This document shows, piece by piece, positions 52,671 through 61,042 of a stretch of 64,000 nt of DNA. Location of the stretch: assembly GCA_965232535.1 (NCBI GenBank), contig CBDDPW010000018.1, positions 62,001 to 126,000 on the forward strand, in the 5' to 3' direction. Positions within the stretch are counted from its first letter, which is position 1. The number at the start of each line of letters is the position of its first letter. The position numbers and the translations under genes were made by a program. Under the pieces are notes generated by a model. It did not search any database and had not been told where the DNA came from. It saw only the letters and a program-made list of their open reading frames with translations. This stretch comes from JAJDTR01 sp965232535. Its GTDB lineage: Bacteria > Poribacteria > WGA-4E > JAJDTR01.

Positions 52671-53759
52671 ATGTTATACTATCTACGCCCCGCTGCCTTC
52701 ATCGTGCTGCTGGCTCTCACGATTGCACTGATCGGGAACGTAAATGGGGCTGAATCCGAAGGGGCAGTGAACATCCCCGACCCCAATCTCCGCGCGGTTA
52801 TCAAGAAAGCGCTTGGCAAACCCGAGGACGCGGCAATCGCCCCCGCCGACATGGCGGCGCTGACCGACCTTTCGGCAACCGGCGCAAAGATTCGCGATCT
52901 GACCGGTCTTGAGTTTGCTGTCAACCTTACAGTCCTAATTCTCAACAACAACCAATGTTCCGACCTGTCGCGGTTGACCGGATTAACCAATCTGGAAGCC
53001 CTGGACATCGGCGGCAACCCCGTAGCTGACCTATCACCCCTCGCGGGATTGACAAAACTGGAATTTCTGGAAATCCCCGACTGCAAAATTGTCGACCTAG
53101 CGCCGTTAAAGGGGTTGAATCATCTCACAAACCTGAATCTCGCAAATAACCAAATTACCGATCTCACACCCCTCGCGGGGTTAAAGCACTTGGAATGGAT
53201 TGACCTGTCGGGAAACCAAATATCCGATCTGACGCCTTTGGGAAAGTTGGGGGACCTGAAAATGCTCTGGTCAGCAAGCAATAGCGTCTCCGATTTGGCG
53301 CCCCTCTCGAACTTGCCCAACCTCATTCAGCTCTTGCTGAAGAGCAACGAAATCTCGGATGTGGCGCCCCTGGCGCAACTCACGAAGCTGCAAAAACTGG
53401 ACATTTCCGTAAACAGCGTGTCCGACCTGTCGCCTTTGGCGAAGTTAACCAACTTGCGGATCTTAAGTCTCGACGAGAACGAGATAGAAGACCTGTCCCC
53501 GTTAAGGAAACTATCAAACCTGAAACAGTTGCACCTTTTCAAAAACCGCGTATCCGACCTGTCGCACCTAACCGGATTAATCAATCTGGAAAGGCTGGGG
53601 CTCGTGGACAACCGGGTGTCCGACGTATCGCCCCTCGTTAAATTAACCGGTCTGAAAGAGCTGGATCTGCGATCAAACGCCCTGACCTCGAAATCAATCA
53701 GCACACACATTCCTCGCCTCGAAGCCAAAGGTGTCTACGTAGAACATTCGGCTAGATGA
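52671..53759 (+). CDS. Secreted leucine-rich-repeat protein
   Basis: 362 residues from ATG 52671. Signal peptide MLYYLRPAAFIVLLALTIALIGNVNGA, cap AVNIPDPNLRAVIKKALGK, then twelve or so 22-residue repeats of internalin type (LTNLEALDIGGNPVADLSPLAG and so on) to a short C-terminal end. The cap matches the dockerin protein at 12298-14346. LRR proteins of this sort mediate protein contacts outside the cell, possibly with a eukaryotic host. No anchor is seen. Confidence 0.9.
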   Translation: MLYYLRPAAFIVLLALTIALIGNVNGAESEGAVNIPDPNLRAVIKKALGKPEDAAIAPADMAALTDLSATGAKIRDLTGLEFAVNLTVLILNNNQCSDLSRLTGLTNLEALDIGGNPVADLSPLAGLTKLEFLEIPDCKIVDLAPLKGLNHLTNLNLANNQITDLTPLAGLKHLEWIDLSGNQISDLTPLGKLGDLKMLWSASNSVSDLAPLSNLPNLIQLLLKSNEISDVAPLAQLTKLQKLDISVNSVSDLSPLAKLTNLRILSLDENEIEDLSPLRKLSNLKQLHLFKNRVSDLSHLTGLINLERLGLVDNRVSDVSPLVKLTGLKELDLRSNALTSKSISTHIPRLEAKGVYVEHSAR

Positions 53760-53907
53760 ATCCCGGTGATTTGAAAAAAAGTCCGTGCCCGTGACGACAG
53801 CAACCGGTTCGAGTCATATTTGAAGGTAGGGGTCGGAATCACGATTGACAACAGTCATTGAATGCTTTTCAAAATTGGTGGGAGGCCGGATTTTAGGATA
53901 TAAATCC

Positions 53908-54189
53908 ATGTGGATTGTCACTGACAAATGGGGAAATCGAATTGAATTAACCGAGGAAAGATGGACACATATTATCGAAAGCCATTGGGAACTTTCACAC
54001 CACCTAGAAGACGTTCTCCTGACCGTGCGAACTGGGAGAAGGAAACAGTCTCCAACAGATCCGCACAAATTTACGTACTACAAGGATTTCAAAGGTCTGC
54101 CTCACAACTACACTCGGATCGTCGTGATCGTGAAGCTTATTCGCAACAATTTTATCATCACGGCATATCCAATAAGGAAGAGGATATAA
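53908..54189 (+). CDS. Probable nuclease-type toxin (BECR/DUF4258-like)
   Basis: 93 residues from ATG 53908 (an earlier TTG at 53845 has no ribosome site). Sequence WIVTDKWGNRIELTEERWTHIIESHWEL, VLLTVRTGRRKQSP, THR-rich middle, YTRIVVIVKLIRNNFIITAYPI resembles small BECR-fold or DUF4258 proteins, which are RNase toxins or phage-related nucleases. It precedes a DUF2283 gene by one base, a pairing I know from toxin-antitoxin annotation. Two His and several Tyr/Arg could be catalytic but this is not proven. Confidence 0.65.
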   Translation: MWIVTDKWGNRIELTEERWTHIIESHWELSHHLEDVLLTVRTGRRKQSPTDPHKFTYYKDFKGLPHNYTRIVVIVKLIRNNFIITAYPIRKRI

Positions 54190-54190
54190 C

Positions 54191-54451
54191 ATGATTCGTA
54201 GCAAAGACGGAATGAAAATCTTCTATGATCAAGAAGCCGATGTTTTGTACGTTACTCGCGGCAAACCCGAATATACAGACTATGTTGAGCACTCCGACGA
54301 TGTGATTCTGCGACTAGACCCCGAAACCAAACGGTTGGTCGGTTTCACAATCATTGATTTTTCGCAGCACTTCACCAAACAGGAATCGGACATCGCACTT
54401 CCCTTCGACATCGACTTTCAATTGGATACGAATCTGCGTCTAGCCAACTGA
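54191..54451 (+). CDS. DUF2283 family protein, probable antitoxin
   Basis: 86 residues. DUF2283 signature: MKIFYDQEADVLYVTRGKPEYTDYVEHSDDVILRLDPETKRLVGFTIIDFSQHF. It starts one base after the preceding stop, so it is coupled to the nuclease-like gene. DUF2283 proteins often accompany DUF4258-type toxins. Confidence 0.85.
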   Translation: MIRSKDGMKIFYDQEADVLYVTRGKPEYTDYVEHSDDVILRLDPETKRLVGFTIIDFSQHFTKQESDIALPFDIDFQLDTNLRLAN

Positions 54452-54473
54452 AATCTATCATCAAGATTCTAAC

Positions 54474-55292
54474 ATGAGCCAAAACAGACGCCATATCCTC
54501 GGTCTCTCCGGCGGCAAAGATAGCTCGGCGCTCGCGATTTACATGCGGGACAAGGTGCCGCAGATGGAGTACGCCTTCTGCGACACCGGGAAGGAACTGC
54601 CCGAGACGTATGAATTTCTTGACCGACTGGAAGCATTCTTGGGCAAGAAAATTGCCCGCCTAAATGCAGAGCGCGATTTCGACCATTGGCTCACTATGCA
54701 CGGTGGGCTGTTGCCATCTTCCCAAGTGCGCTGGTGTACTCGGCTCCTAAAAATCAAACCCTTTGAAGAATTCGTCGGTGAAGATAAGGCATACAACTAT
54801 ATCGCCATCCGCGCCGATGAGGGCCGCGTCGGCTATAAACCGCTGAAGAATGTTGAGTCCCGAAATATCGAGCCTAAATACCCCTTCAAAGAGAACGGCA
54901 TCACCGAGGCGGATGTTTATCGCATCTTGGAGGAGAGCGGTCTCGGTATGCCAGATTACTACAAATGGCGGACGCGCTCCGGGTGCTACTTCTGTTTCTA
55001 TCAGCGCAAAGCCGAATGGGTTGGCTTGATGGAAAATCACCCTGACCTCTTTGAACTCGCCAAGGGTTATGAGAAATACAACCAAGAGACAGGCGAGAGA
55101 TTCACTTGGAGTCAAGGAGAGAGTTTAGTCGAACTGTCGGATTCAAATCGCGTCAAGGAGATAAAGGACAACTACGGTAAAGCGATGAACCGGAAAAAGG
55201 CAGTCCAACCGAATCGACGGCTGCTGGACATCCTCGGCGATGTCCTTGATGACGAAGACGACGAGGAACCATGTTTAATTTGCGATTTGTGA
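54474..55292 (+). CDS. PP-loop PAPS reductase-like protein
   Basis: 272 residues. PP-loop SGGKDS at residues 12-17, adenylate-binding region MEYAFCDTGKELPETYEFLDRLE, substrate side SSQVRWCTRLLKIKPFEEFVG, IAIRADEGRVGYKPL, and a CxxC in TRSGCYFCFYQRKAEW, with a further Cys pair at the end (PCLICDL). The extra cysteines and acidic tail fit the DndC-like sulfur-transfer group rather than assimilatory PAPS reductase, which would sit with sulfate genes. It lies 48 bp before the phosphorothioate-dependent endonuclease, which fits a DNA-sulfur system. Confidence 0.85.
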   Translation: MSQNRRHILGLSGGKDSSALAIYMRDKVPQMEYAFCDTGKELPETYEFLDRLEAFLGKKIARLNAERDFDHWLTMHGGLLPSSQVRWCTRLLKIKPFEEFVGEDKAYNYIAIRADEGRVGYKPLKNVESRNIEPKYPFKENGITEADVYRILEESGLGMPDYYKWRTRSGCYFCFYQRKAEWVGLMENHPDLFELAKGYEKYNQETGERFTWSQGESLVELSDSNRVKEIKDNYGKAMNRKKAVQPNRRLLDILGDVLDDEDDEEPCLICDL

Positions 55293-55339
55293 CAGCGTGA
55301 ATCTCACTGTAGATTCCCCGAATCGGGCAGAACGTGAAA

Positions 55340-56227
55340 ATGGACAGAGAAGAGATTCTTGAGAAATTTGAACGGCTAAGGGTGTGGCAAAACGCCGGCG
55401 AGAGGGCACCTCACAAACCTCTGCTGGTATTGTATGCTATTGGTAAATTACTGCGGGAAGAAAAGCGTCTCGTTCGATACTCCCGAATAGACGAGGACCT
55501 TGGAAACTTACTGAGGGAATTTGGTCCTAGGCAAGCGAGTCGTGGAACACAGTACCCGTTCTGGCGCCTTCAAAATGATGGGATTTGGGAAGTGTCGGAT
55601 TCCAAGCAAATTAGACAAACAGACAGTGGGGACGCCCTAAAAAGTGATTTGGATCGCTACGATGTTTCTGGTGGTTTTCATGAAGATATTGCCCACGAAC
55701 TTCAGAACAATCGCAGATTGGCTTCTGACATAATACAAAGTCTGTTAGACGCTCATTTTCCTTCTTCGTTTCATGAAGACATCCTACAGGCAGTTGGGAT
55801 AGAATTCCCTTTCCAGATTTCGACTCCGCAAACGCGCGATCCCAACTTCCGTGCGAAAGTCCTGAAAGCCTATGAATATAAGTGCGCAGTCTGCGGCTTT
55901 GATGTCAAACTACGTAATCAACCCGTTGCGTTAGAAGCCTCCCATATCAAGTGGCATCAGGCGGAGGGACCCGATACGGAAGTAAATGGATTGGCTTTGT
56001 GTTCGCTACACCACAAATTGTTTGACCGCGGGGCCTATACGCTCTCCCAAGAATTAGAAGTGCTGGTATCAGATGAAGCCCACGGCTCAGTGGGATTTCA
56101 GGAATGGCTCAAGAACTTCCACGGCAACAAAATAAACTTTCCACAGAGACAGACATATTACCCAGACGGAGACTTCATCGGCTGGCATGTTAAAGAGGTG
56201 TTTAAGGGAGAATACCGTGAATTGTGA
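55340..56227 (+). CDS. Phosphorothioate-DNA-binding HNH restriction endonuclease (type IV)
   Basis: 295 residues from ATG 55340 (a GTG at 55334 is possible). N-terminal half matches the sulfur-binding domain of the SprMcrA/ScoMcrA kind: MDREEILEKFERLRVWQNAG, RAPHKPLLVLYAIGKLLREE, FGPRQASRGTQYPFWRLQNDG-like run, SGGFHEDI. C-terminal half is an HNH nuclease with a zinc CxxC: YEYKCAVCGFD, LEASHIKWHQAEGPDTEVNGLALCSLHHKLFDRGAYTL. Such enzymes cut DNA that carries phosphorothioate (sulfur) modification. A host with its own phosphorothioate system would be at risk, which makes the neighbouring sulfur-transfer-like gene notable. Confidence 0.85.
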   Translation: MDREEILEKFERLRVWQNAGERAPHKPLLVLYAIGKLLREEKRLVRYSRIDEDLGNLLREFGPRQASRGTQYPFWRLQNDGIWEVSDSKQIRQTDSGDALKSDLDRYDVSGGFHEDIAHELQNNRRLASDIIQSLLDAHFPSSFHEDILQAVGIEFPFQISTPQTRDPNFRAKVLKAYEYKCAVCGFDVKLRNQPVALEASHIKWHQAEGPDTEVNGLALCSLHHKLFDRGAYTLSQELEVLVSDEAHGSVGFQEWLKNFHGNKINFPQRQTYYPDGDFIGWHVKEVFKGEYREL

Positions 56228-56436
56228 TTGTCCGAAGCAAATTATCCTATCAATCTTCTCTTTCTTCAACCTCCCATCCATCCGCTCAATCTGACACTAA
56301 CCCATCCTAGCAGAATCCTTAGAACGATTTAGTTTCTCTAGTGCCGCGCGAATGTGCCCTTTGTTCGCGTGCCTTGTCAACTCCAACCAACCCCCATCCG
56401 TTAATTTCTCTATATTCCATCGAATCAAATACCCAT

Positions 56437-57231
56437 ATGACCCATACACCCCCAATTACCCACGAACAATCTACTTCACGACAGCGTAGGTCCCGACGCA
56501 CCACTGCATGGGAACACCTCCGCCCCATCGTAGTCGCCGTCGCACTTGTCTTCGGCTTCATGCGCCCCTTCGTCGTCGAGCCGTTCCAAATCCCGTCCGG
56601 CTCCATGGAAGACACCTTGCTTGTGGGAGACCGTATCCTAGTCTGCAAATTTATCTACGGCGTCGACATCCCGGGCACGGATATCAAACTCTTCGATGTG
56701 CACGAACCCGCGAGAGGCGATGTGTTCGTATTCGTTCCACCTCACGAGAAATCCAGGCACTTCATCAAACGGGTCGTCGCGGTCGGCGGCGACACCGTCG
56801 AGACAAAAGGTGGCGCGCTCTACGTCAACGGCGCCGCGGTCAAAGACAGCGCTTACACCAAGCATGACCACGGTACTCCCCACGACTTTCCCCCGTTCCG
56901 CGCCCCCCACCTCCTGCCCGAGGACGACGCTTTTGCGGACTACAAGCTCCCGCTCCGGCAGTTCCGCGCGAAGTTCCCGGAGGGCAAACCATTCACGGTT
57001 CCGGAAGGTCACGTCTTCGCCATGGGCGACAATCGCGACCAGAGCAGCGACAGCCGCACCTGGGGCACCGTCCCCGTGAGCCAAATCAAGGGACAGGCTT
57101 TCATGGTCTTCTGGTCATACGACATGCTCAATCCGAAAAAGCCCTGGGAGATCTGGAAGATAATCGACGACATCCGATTCTCCAGAATTGGCCGGCTGAT
57201 CCGGTCAGAATATCATGCGCGACAGGGGTGA
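56437..57231 (+). CDS. lepB: Signal peptidase I
   Basis: 264 residues from ATG 56437; the GTG at 56341 would add an unlike-family extension. One N-terminal membrane segment (about residues 30-45, IVVAVALVFGFMRPFVVE). Catalytic serine Ser56 in IPSGSM and general base Lys111 in FIKRVVAVGGDTV; the box GDNRDQSSDSRTWGTV (family box D/E) follows. It removes signal peptides from exported proteins; the window encodes at least eight exported proteins. Confidence 0.95.
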   Translation: MTHTPPITHEQSTSRQRRSRRTTAWEHLRPIVVAVALVFGFMRPFVVEPFQIPSGSMEDTLLVGDRILVCKFIYGVDIPGTDIKLFDVHEPARGDVFVFVPPHEKSRHFIKRVVAVGGDTVETKGGALYVNGAAVKDSAYTKHDHGTPHDFPPFRAPHLLPEDDAFADYKLPLRQFRAKFPEGKPFTVPEGHVFAMGDNRDQSSDSRTWGTVPVSQIKGQAFMVFWSYDMLNPKKPWEIWKIIDDIRFSRIGRLIRSEYHARQG

Positions 57232-57237
57232 CAGTGC

Positions 57238-57340
57238 GTAGGTTGGGTTGAACGCTAATCCACAAGAAATCATCTGCGGTAGGGGAATTTCAAGAACTCC
57301 CTCGGCCCGGCCAACACGCAAAATTCGAGTGAAACCCAAC
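57238..57340 (+). repeat. 103-bp element with GTAGGTTGGGTT / AACCCAAC arms
   Basis: Left arm GTAGGTTGGGTTGAACG, right arm GAGTGAAACCCAAC; starts 6 bp after the signal peptidase stop. Third copy of the length-conserved family. Confidence 0.8.
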
Positions 57341-57681
57341 GTTTCATATAATCATTAACCACTAAACAAGCACATATATAGCTATAAGCTACACTCTCGG
57401 TTTCATACCAAAATTTCATAACTATGCTTTTTTGGCTTCAATATCGAAACCGCCAAAAACCCAGTCATAGCAAGCCTTCAAGCCCTTTCTTTCCCTCCGC
57501 CGAATACTCCAGCTTGGTATGAAAAGTATGAAATTTCCTTTCCCAGATTTTCCCTGTATGCGTTGATAATCGTTGACCTCTACATCACCCCCTCCTCATG
57601 CCGACCGATATACGCGATTCATGCTCATGTTACCACGACTAGACACTGGTCACTGGCCACTGGCAACTGCCTTTTCCCTTC

Positions 57682-57710
57682 TTGACAACGACCATCGATT
57701 TTGATAGAAT
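57682..57710 (+). promoter_or_regulatory. Sigma-70-type promoter for the aminotransferase operon
   Basis: TTGACA at 57682-57687, 17-base spacer, TAGAAT at 57705-57710; the start codon follows 35 bases later with GGAGG between. This is the best match to a housekeeping promoter in the window and lies in a repeat-poor spacer. Confidence 0.7.
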
Positions 57711-57745
57711 ACCCGCACTAAGTTTGTCGGAGGTAAAACACACCC

Positions 57746-59128
57746 ATGCCGAATACCGACCCGCGAGACCTGCCCGCCGCCTTGGGCGGAACCCCTACCT
57801 TCGAATCAACCTCAGACGCCTCCTATCCGAAACTTGAACGTTGGCGTCAAATCTCGGAAGACGAAGCCAAAATCGCCTACGAGATGACCCTCCGCAACGA
57901 GCTTTCCGGCGCATCACCCGTGGTTCAAGCGTTTGAACAGATGTGGCGTGACCGGCACGACACCAAGTTTGCCATAACCCTCAATAACGGCACGGCAGCG
58001 GTACACAGCGCCATGTTCGGACTCGGCGTCGGTCCCGGCGACGAGGTCATCTGTCCCACCTACACCTGGATATGTTCCATCACGCCTGCGCTGATGCTGA
58101 TGGCGAAACCCGTCTTCTGCGAGATTGACCCGCGCACCCTGCTAATCGACGTGGAGGATGTACGGCGGCGGATCACCGAGCGCACGAAAGCTATCGTCGC
58201 CGTCCATCTGTGGGGCAACGTCTGTGACATGGACGCGCTGATGGCATTGAGCGAGGAGACCGGTGTCCCCGTTATTGAGGACTGCTCCCACGCGCACGGC
58301 GCCAGCTACAAGGGGAGACCGTGCGGGAGCATCGGGCACGTCGGAGCCTGGAGTTTGCAGGGCAGCAAGCCGGTCAGCGCCGGTGAAGGCGGCGTGCTGG
58401 CGACGAACGACGCCGCAATCTTTGAGCGCGCCTGTTTACTCGGACAGGTGAACCGCTCCGTCAAGATTGATGGAGGCGACCCGCGGTACAAGCACCTTCC
58501 CCCGATGGGGCTTGGGGTCAAATACCGGGCGCACCCAGTGGCTATCGGTATCGCATCGGTACAGATCGAGAAACTCGAAGCGTTGAACGCCAAGCGCAGC
58601 GCCTTCATCCGAGAGGTGTCGGATGGCTTGCGTGCGATACCTGGTGTAAGCCCCGTCGAAACCTACCCCGGCACCCAGTCTGCGGGATTTTTCGGATTCC
58701 CCATCCACTACAACCCGGACGAGCTGTGCGGACTGCCGGCGCCCCTGTTTGCCGATGCGCTCCGCAAGGAGGGAGTCCTCGCAAATAACAACCCGTACCC
58801 GCTCTTGGTTGGCGATGGCGTGCCGCTGTTCTCGGGAAGCGCGCCGTCGAACGATAACCCCTATCCGCTGCTCCACACCTTGCCGCTGTTCACGGAGGGG
58901 CTTGACATCTATACCGGCGGGCGAGGCCCCCTCTGCACGTCCGAAATGGGGGGCGATTACACCGGCTATGCCCAAGGCGACCTGCCCGTCAGCGAAAAAG
59001 CTTGTTCACGCCTCGTGTTCCTGCCGGTCTTGACCGATCCGATTCCGCACGCCGTGGAACGTGTCCTTGCCGCTATCGACAAAGTAGCCCGTCACGCCGA
59101 AATGCTCGTCAAGAGCGATGCCGTTTGA
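57746..59128 (+). CDS. DegT/DnrJ/EryC1/StrS-family sugar aminotransferase
   Basis: 460 residues, somewhat longer than the usual 370-400. PLP-enzyme marks: LNNGTAAVHSAMFGLGVGPGDEVICPTYTW, PVIEDCSHAHGASYKG, and the Schiff-base lysine in SLQGSKPVSAGEGGVLATN. Members make amino sugars on nucleotide sugars or cyclitols. The C-terminal part has a 60-residue insert (VGDGVPLFSGSAPSNDNPY). It shares 11 bases with the following gene, so the pair forms an operon behind the promoter at 57682. Confidence 0.9.
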   Translation: MPNTDPRDLPAALGGTPTFESTSDASYPKLERWRQISEDEAKIAYEMTLRNELSGASPVVQAFEQMWRDRHDTKFAITLNNGTAAVHSAMFGLGVGPGDEVICPTYTWICSITPALMLMAKPVFCEIDPRTLLIDVEDVRRRITERTKAIVAVHLWGNVCDMDALMALSEETGVPVIEDCSHAHGASYKGRPCGSIGHVGAWSLQGSKPVSAGEGGVLATNDAAIFERACLLGQVNRSVKIDGGDPRYKHLPPMGLGVKYRAHPVAIGIASVQIEKLEALNAKRSAFIREVSDGLRAIPGVSPVETYPGTQSAGFFGFPIHYNPDELCGLPAPLFADALRKEGVLANNNPYPLLVGDGVPLFSGSAPSNDNPYPLLHTLPLFTEGLDIYTGGRGPLCTSEMGGDYTGYAQGDLPVSEKACSRLVFLPVLTDPIPHAVERVLAAIDKVARHAEMLVKSDAV

Positions 59129-60791
59129 CATGCCGGTCGAATTTTCCGCCCGCACTCGGGCACAGAATATCCAAAACCTAAAGCGCGAACCGTTGGACGT
59201 ATTGGTCATCGGCGGCGGCATCGTGGGCGCCGGTCTGATTCGCGACCTCGCCCTAAACGGCGGTCTCAGAGTCGGACTGGTCGAGAAGGGCGACTTCGCC
59301 AACGGCACGAGCAGCGCCACCTCCCAGCTTATTCACGGTGGATTTCGCTATCTCATTAAACGCGATTTCGCGTTGATAAAGGAGGCGCGGAGCGAACGTG
59401 AAATCCTGCTGCGCATCGCACCGAACCTCGTCAAACCGGCGCCGATAGCTATCCTCAATTACAGGGGCGACCCCTACCCGCTCACCGGTATGAGTCTCGC
59501 GGCGCACTACTACAATCACCTCTCGAAAGCCGACAAGAACGAGAGAGCCCGCACGATTCGTGATCCGGCGCGGATACGGGATTTGGTCGGACCGGTTGAG
59601 GGGCGCTCGCTGAAAGGGTGCGTCGTCGTTTGGGATAGCATGGTTGACGATGCGCGGTTGACGCTGCTGACGCTGAAGGATGCATACCGGTACGGTGCAG
59701 TCGTCGCGAACTACGTCCGCTTCGTCGATTTTGTCACCCAGCCTGGCAAATCCAACGGGAACTGCACCGTGCTTCTCGAGGATGTTTTCTCTGGCGAACG
59801 CTTCGAAGCCATCACACGAAAAGTCGTGTCCGCTGCCGGTCCTTGGACGGATCGGCTCTGGGAGAAGGACCCGGCATACGATGGCGTGCCGCGATTGACA
59901 ACCCATAGGGCGAAGGGGATTCACCTCATCCTGCCCCGCTTGAATCGGGGCGACTGCGGCATCGCGACGTTCACCCGCGCGGAACAGCGTCAGAACGAAA
60001 AGCCCCGCATCATCTTCACGCTCAGCTTCGACGAAGCTCTCTCTGCAGTCGGCACCACCGAATCCGATCCCGAGGCGGATCCCGACTCCGTTCGTCCCTC
60101 TGCCGCCGAGGTGGACTACCTGCTTTCGGAAGTCAATCGAATCTTCCCCGTGGCAGCCGTCAATCGGGCGAGCATCGTGTCCGCCTATGCGGGCGTACGT
60201 CCCCTCATCGCGCCCAAAGGCGAGGGCTTTGTTTCTCGCGAGCACCTAATCACCGAGAGCAAAAGCGGGGTGATGTATATCTACGGCGGCAAGTTGACCA
60301 CACACCGGAAGATCGCCGAGGAGGCTGTCGACCGCATCGCAGAAGAACTCGGGTGCGCGCGTTCCTGCAAAACCGCGACGCACCCGCTGGGAAATGGTGT
60401 TGAACCGGAGGATGACGGAGGTAACAAACCGATTCCTGCTGCCGACAGAGAACGGATTAGCGCTCGTTACGGTGGGGACGCAACCGCCATCGGAAAGTTC
60501 ATTGCCGAAGATCGAACGCTCGCAGAGCCGCTTTCGGAGTCGTCCGCCTATTTGAAAGCGGAGGTAGTTTACGCCCTTTGGGGTGAAATGGCGATGACCC
60601 TCGACGACCTGCTCTGGCGGAGGTTACGGATTGGATTCGGTCCGGGCCAAGGTGTTGACCTAGCGCCGAATATTGCACGCTTCCTCGGTGAAAGAGGTCA
60701 CTGGAACGAAGGGAGAATAGCATCCGAAATAAAAGCCTACACGCAACGCATCGCCCAACTGAACGCTGAATTTATAAATGAGGGCGCATAA
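59118..60791 (+). CDS. glpD: FAD-dependent glycerol-3-phosphate dehydrogenase-like protein
   Basis: 557 residues. FAD fold VLVIGGGIVGAGLIRDLAL, VGLVEKGDFANGTSSATSQLIHGGFRYL, then RTHRAKGIHLILPRL and the C-terminal GlpD-type helical domain (AEVVYALWGEMAMTLDDLLWRRLRIGFGPGQG). GlpD oxidises glycerol-3-phosphate at the membrane. The start at 59118 overlaps the previous gene by 11 bases; an in-frame ATG at 59130 just after that stop is an alternative. Pairing with a sugar aminotransferase is unusual. Confidence 0.9.
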   Translation: MPFDMPVEFSARTRAQNIQNLKREPLDVLVIGGGIVGAGLIRDLALNGGLRVGLVEKGDFANGTSSATSQLIHGGFRYLIKRDFALIKEARSEREILLRIAPNLVKPAPIAILNYRGDPYPLTGMSLAAHYYNHLSKADKNERARTIRDPARIRDLVGPVEGRSLKGCVVVWDSMVDDARLTLLTLKDAYRYGAVVANYVRFVDFVTQPGKSNGNCTVLLEDVFSGERFEAITRKVVSAAGPWTDRLWEKDPAYDGVPRLTTHRAKGIHLILPRLNRGDCGIATFTRAEQRQNEKPRIIFTLSFDEALSAVGTTESDPEADPDSVRPSAAEVDYLLSEVNRIFPVAAVNRASIVSAYAGVRPLIAPKGEGFVSREHLITESKSGVMYIYGGKLTTHRKIAEEAVDRIAEELGCARSCKTATHPLGNGVEPEDDGGNKPIPAADRERISARYGGDATAIGKFIAEDRTLAEPLSESSAYLKAEVVYALWGEMAMTLDDLLWRRLRIGFGPGQGVDLAPNIARFLGERGHWNEGRIASEIKAYTQRIAQLNAEFINEGA

Positions 60792-60802
60792 GAACCTCTT
60801 TG

Positions 60803-60962
60803 AGAGCCTGTTTGAAAAGTACATTTGTAGGGTGGGCACTGCCCACCAGCCTTTAAAAGCCCCAGAGGGGATCAAACGAGCGGATAGCGAGTGATCAAGT
60901 GACCGGATAGGGAACGCGATAGAAATCCCATAGAGATCTTGAAGGTGTAGAAGAGGCGACAA
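60803..60962 (+). repeat. GTAGG palindrome, then a GCCCCAGAGGGG hairpin filled with AAGCGA-type elements
   Basis: 60803-60826: AGAGCCTGTTTGAAAAGTAC context shared with 50966. 60827-60855: GTAGGGTGGGCACTGCCCAC, CAGCCTTT, empty. 60857-60962: AAGCCCCAGAGGG, GATCAAACGAGCGGATAGCG, AGTGATCAAGTGACCGGATA, GGGAACGCGATAGAAATCCC, ATAGAGATC, TTGAAGGTGTAGAAGAGGCG. The tail GAAGGTGTA-AGA is the tail of the hairpin at 21192, so the elements lie inside another repeat. Confidence 0.85.
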
Positions 60963-61042
60963 CGTAATCTAAATAAAACCTTCTTCATGAGTCCAAAATC
61001 GCTCTGGCTCCAATTTTTGAAACAGGCTCTGAACAGTGCATT

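Noticed and set aside
53845..53907. Earlier TTG start for the nuclease-like toxin
   Set aside because: No ribosome site and the added residues do not match the small-toxin pattern.
59253..60245. Minus-strand open frame of 330 codons
   Set aside because: Antisense to the GlpD-like gene, a typical shadow in GC-rich coding DNA; no signal, motif or ribosome site.
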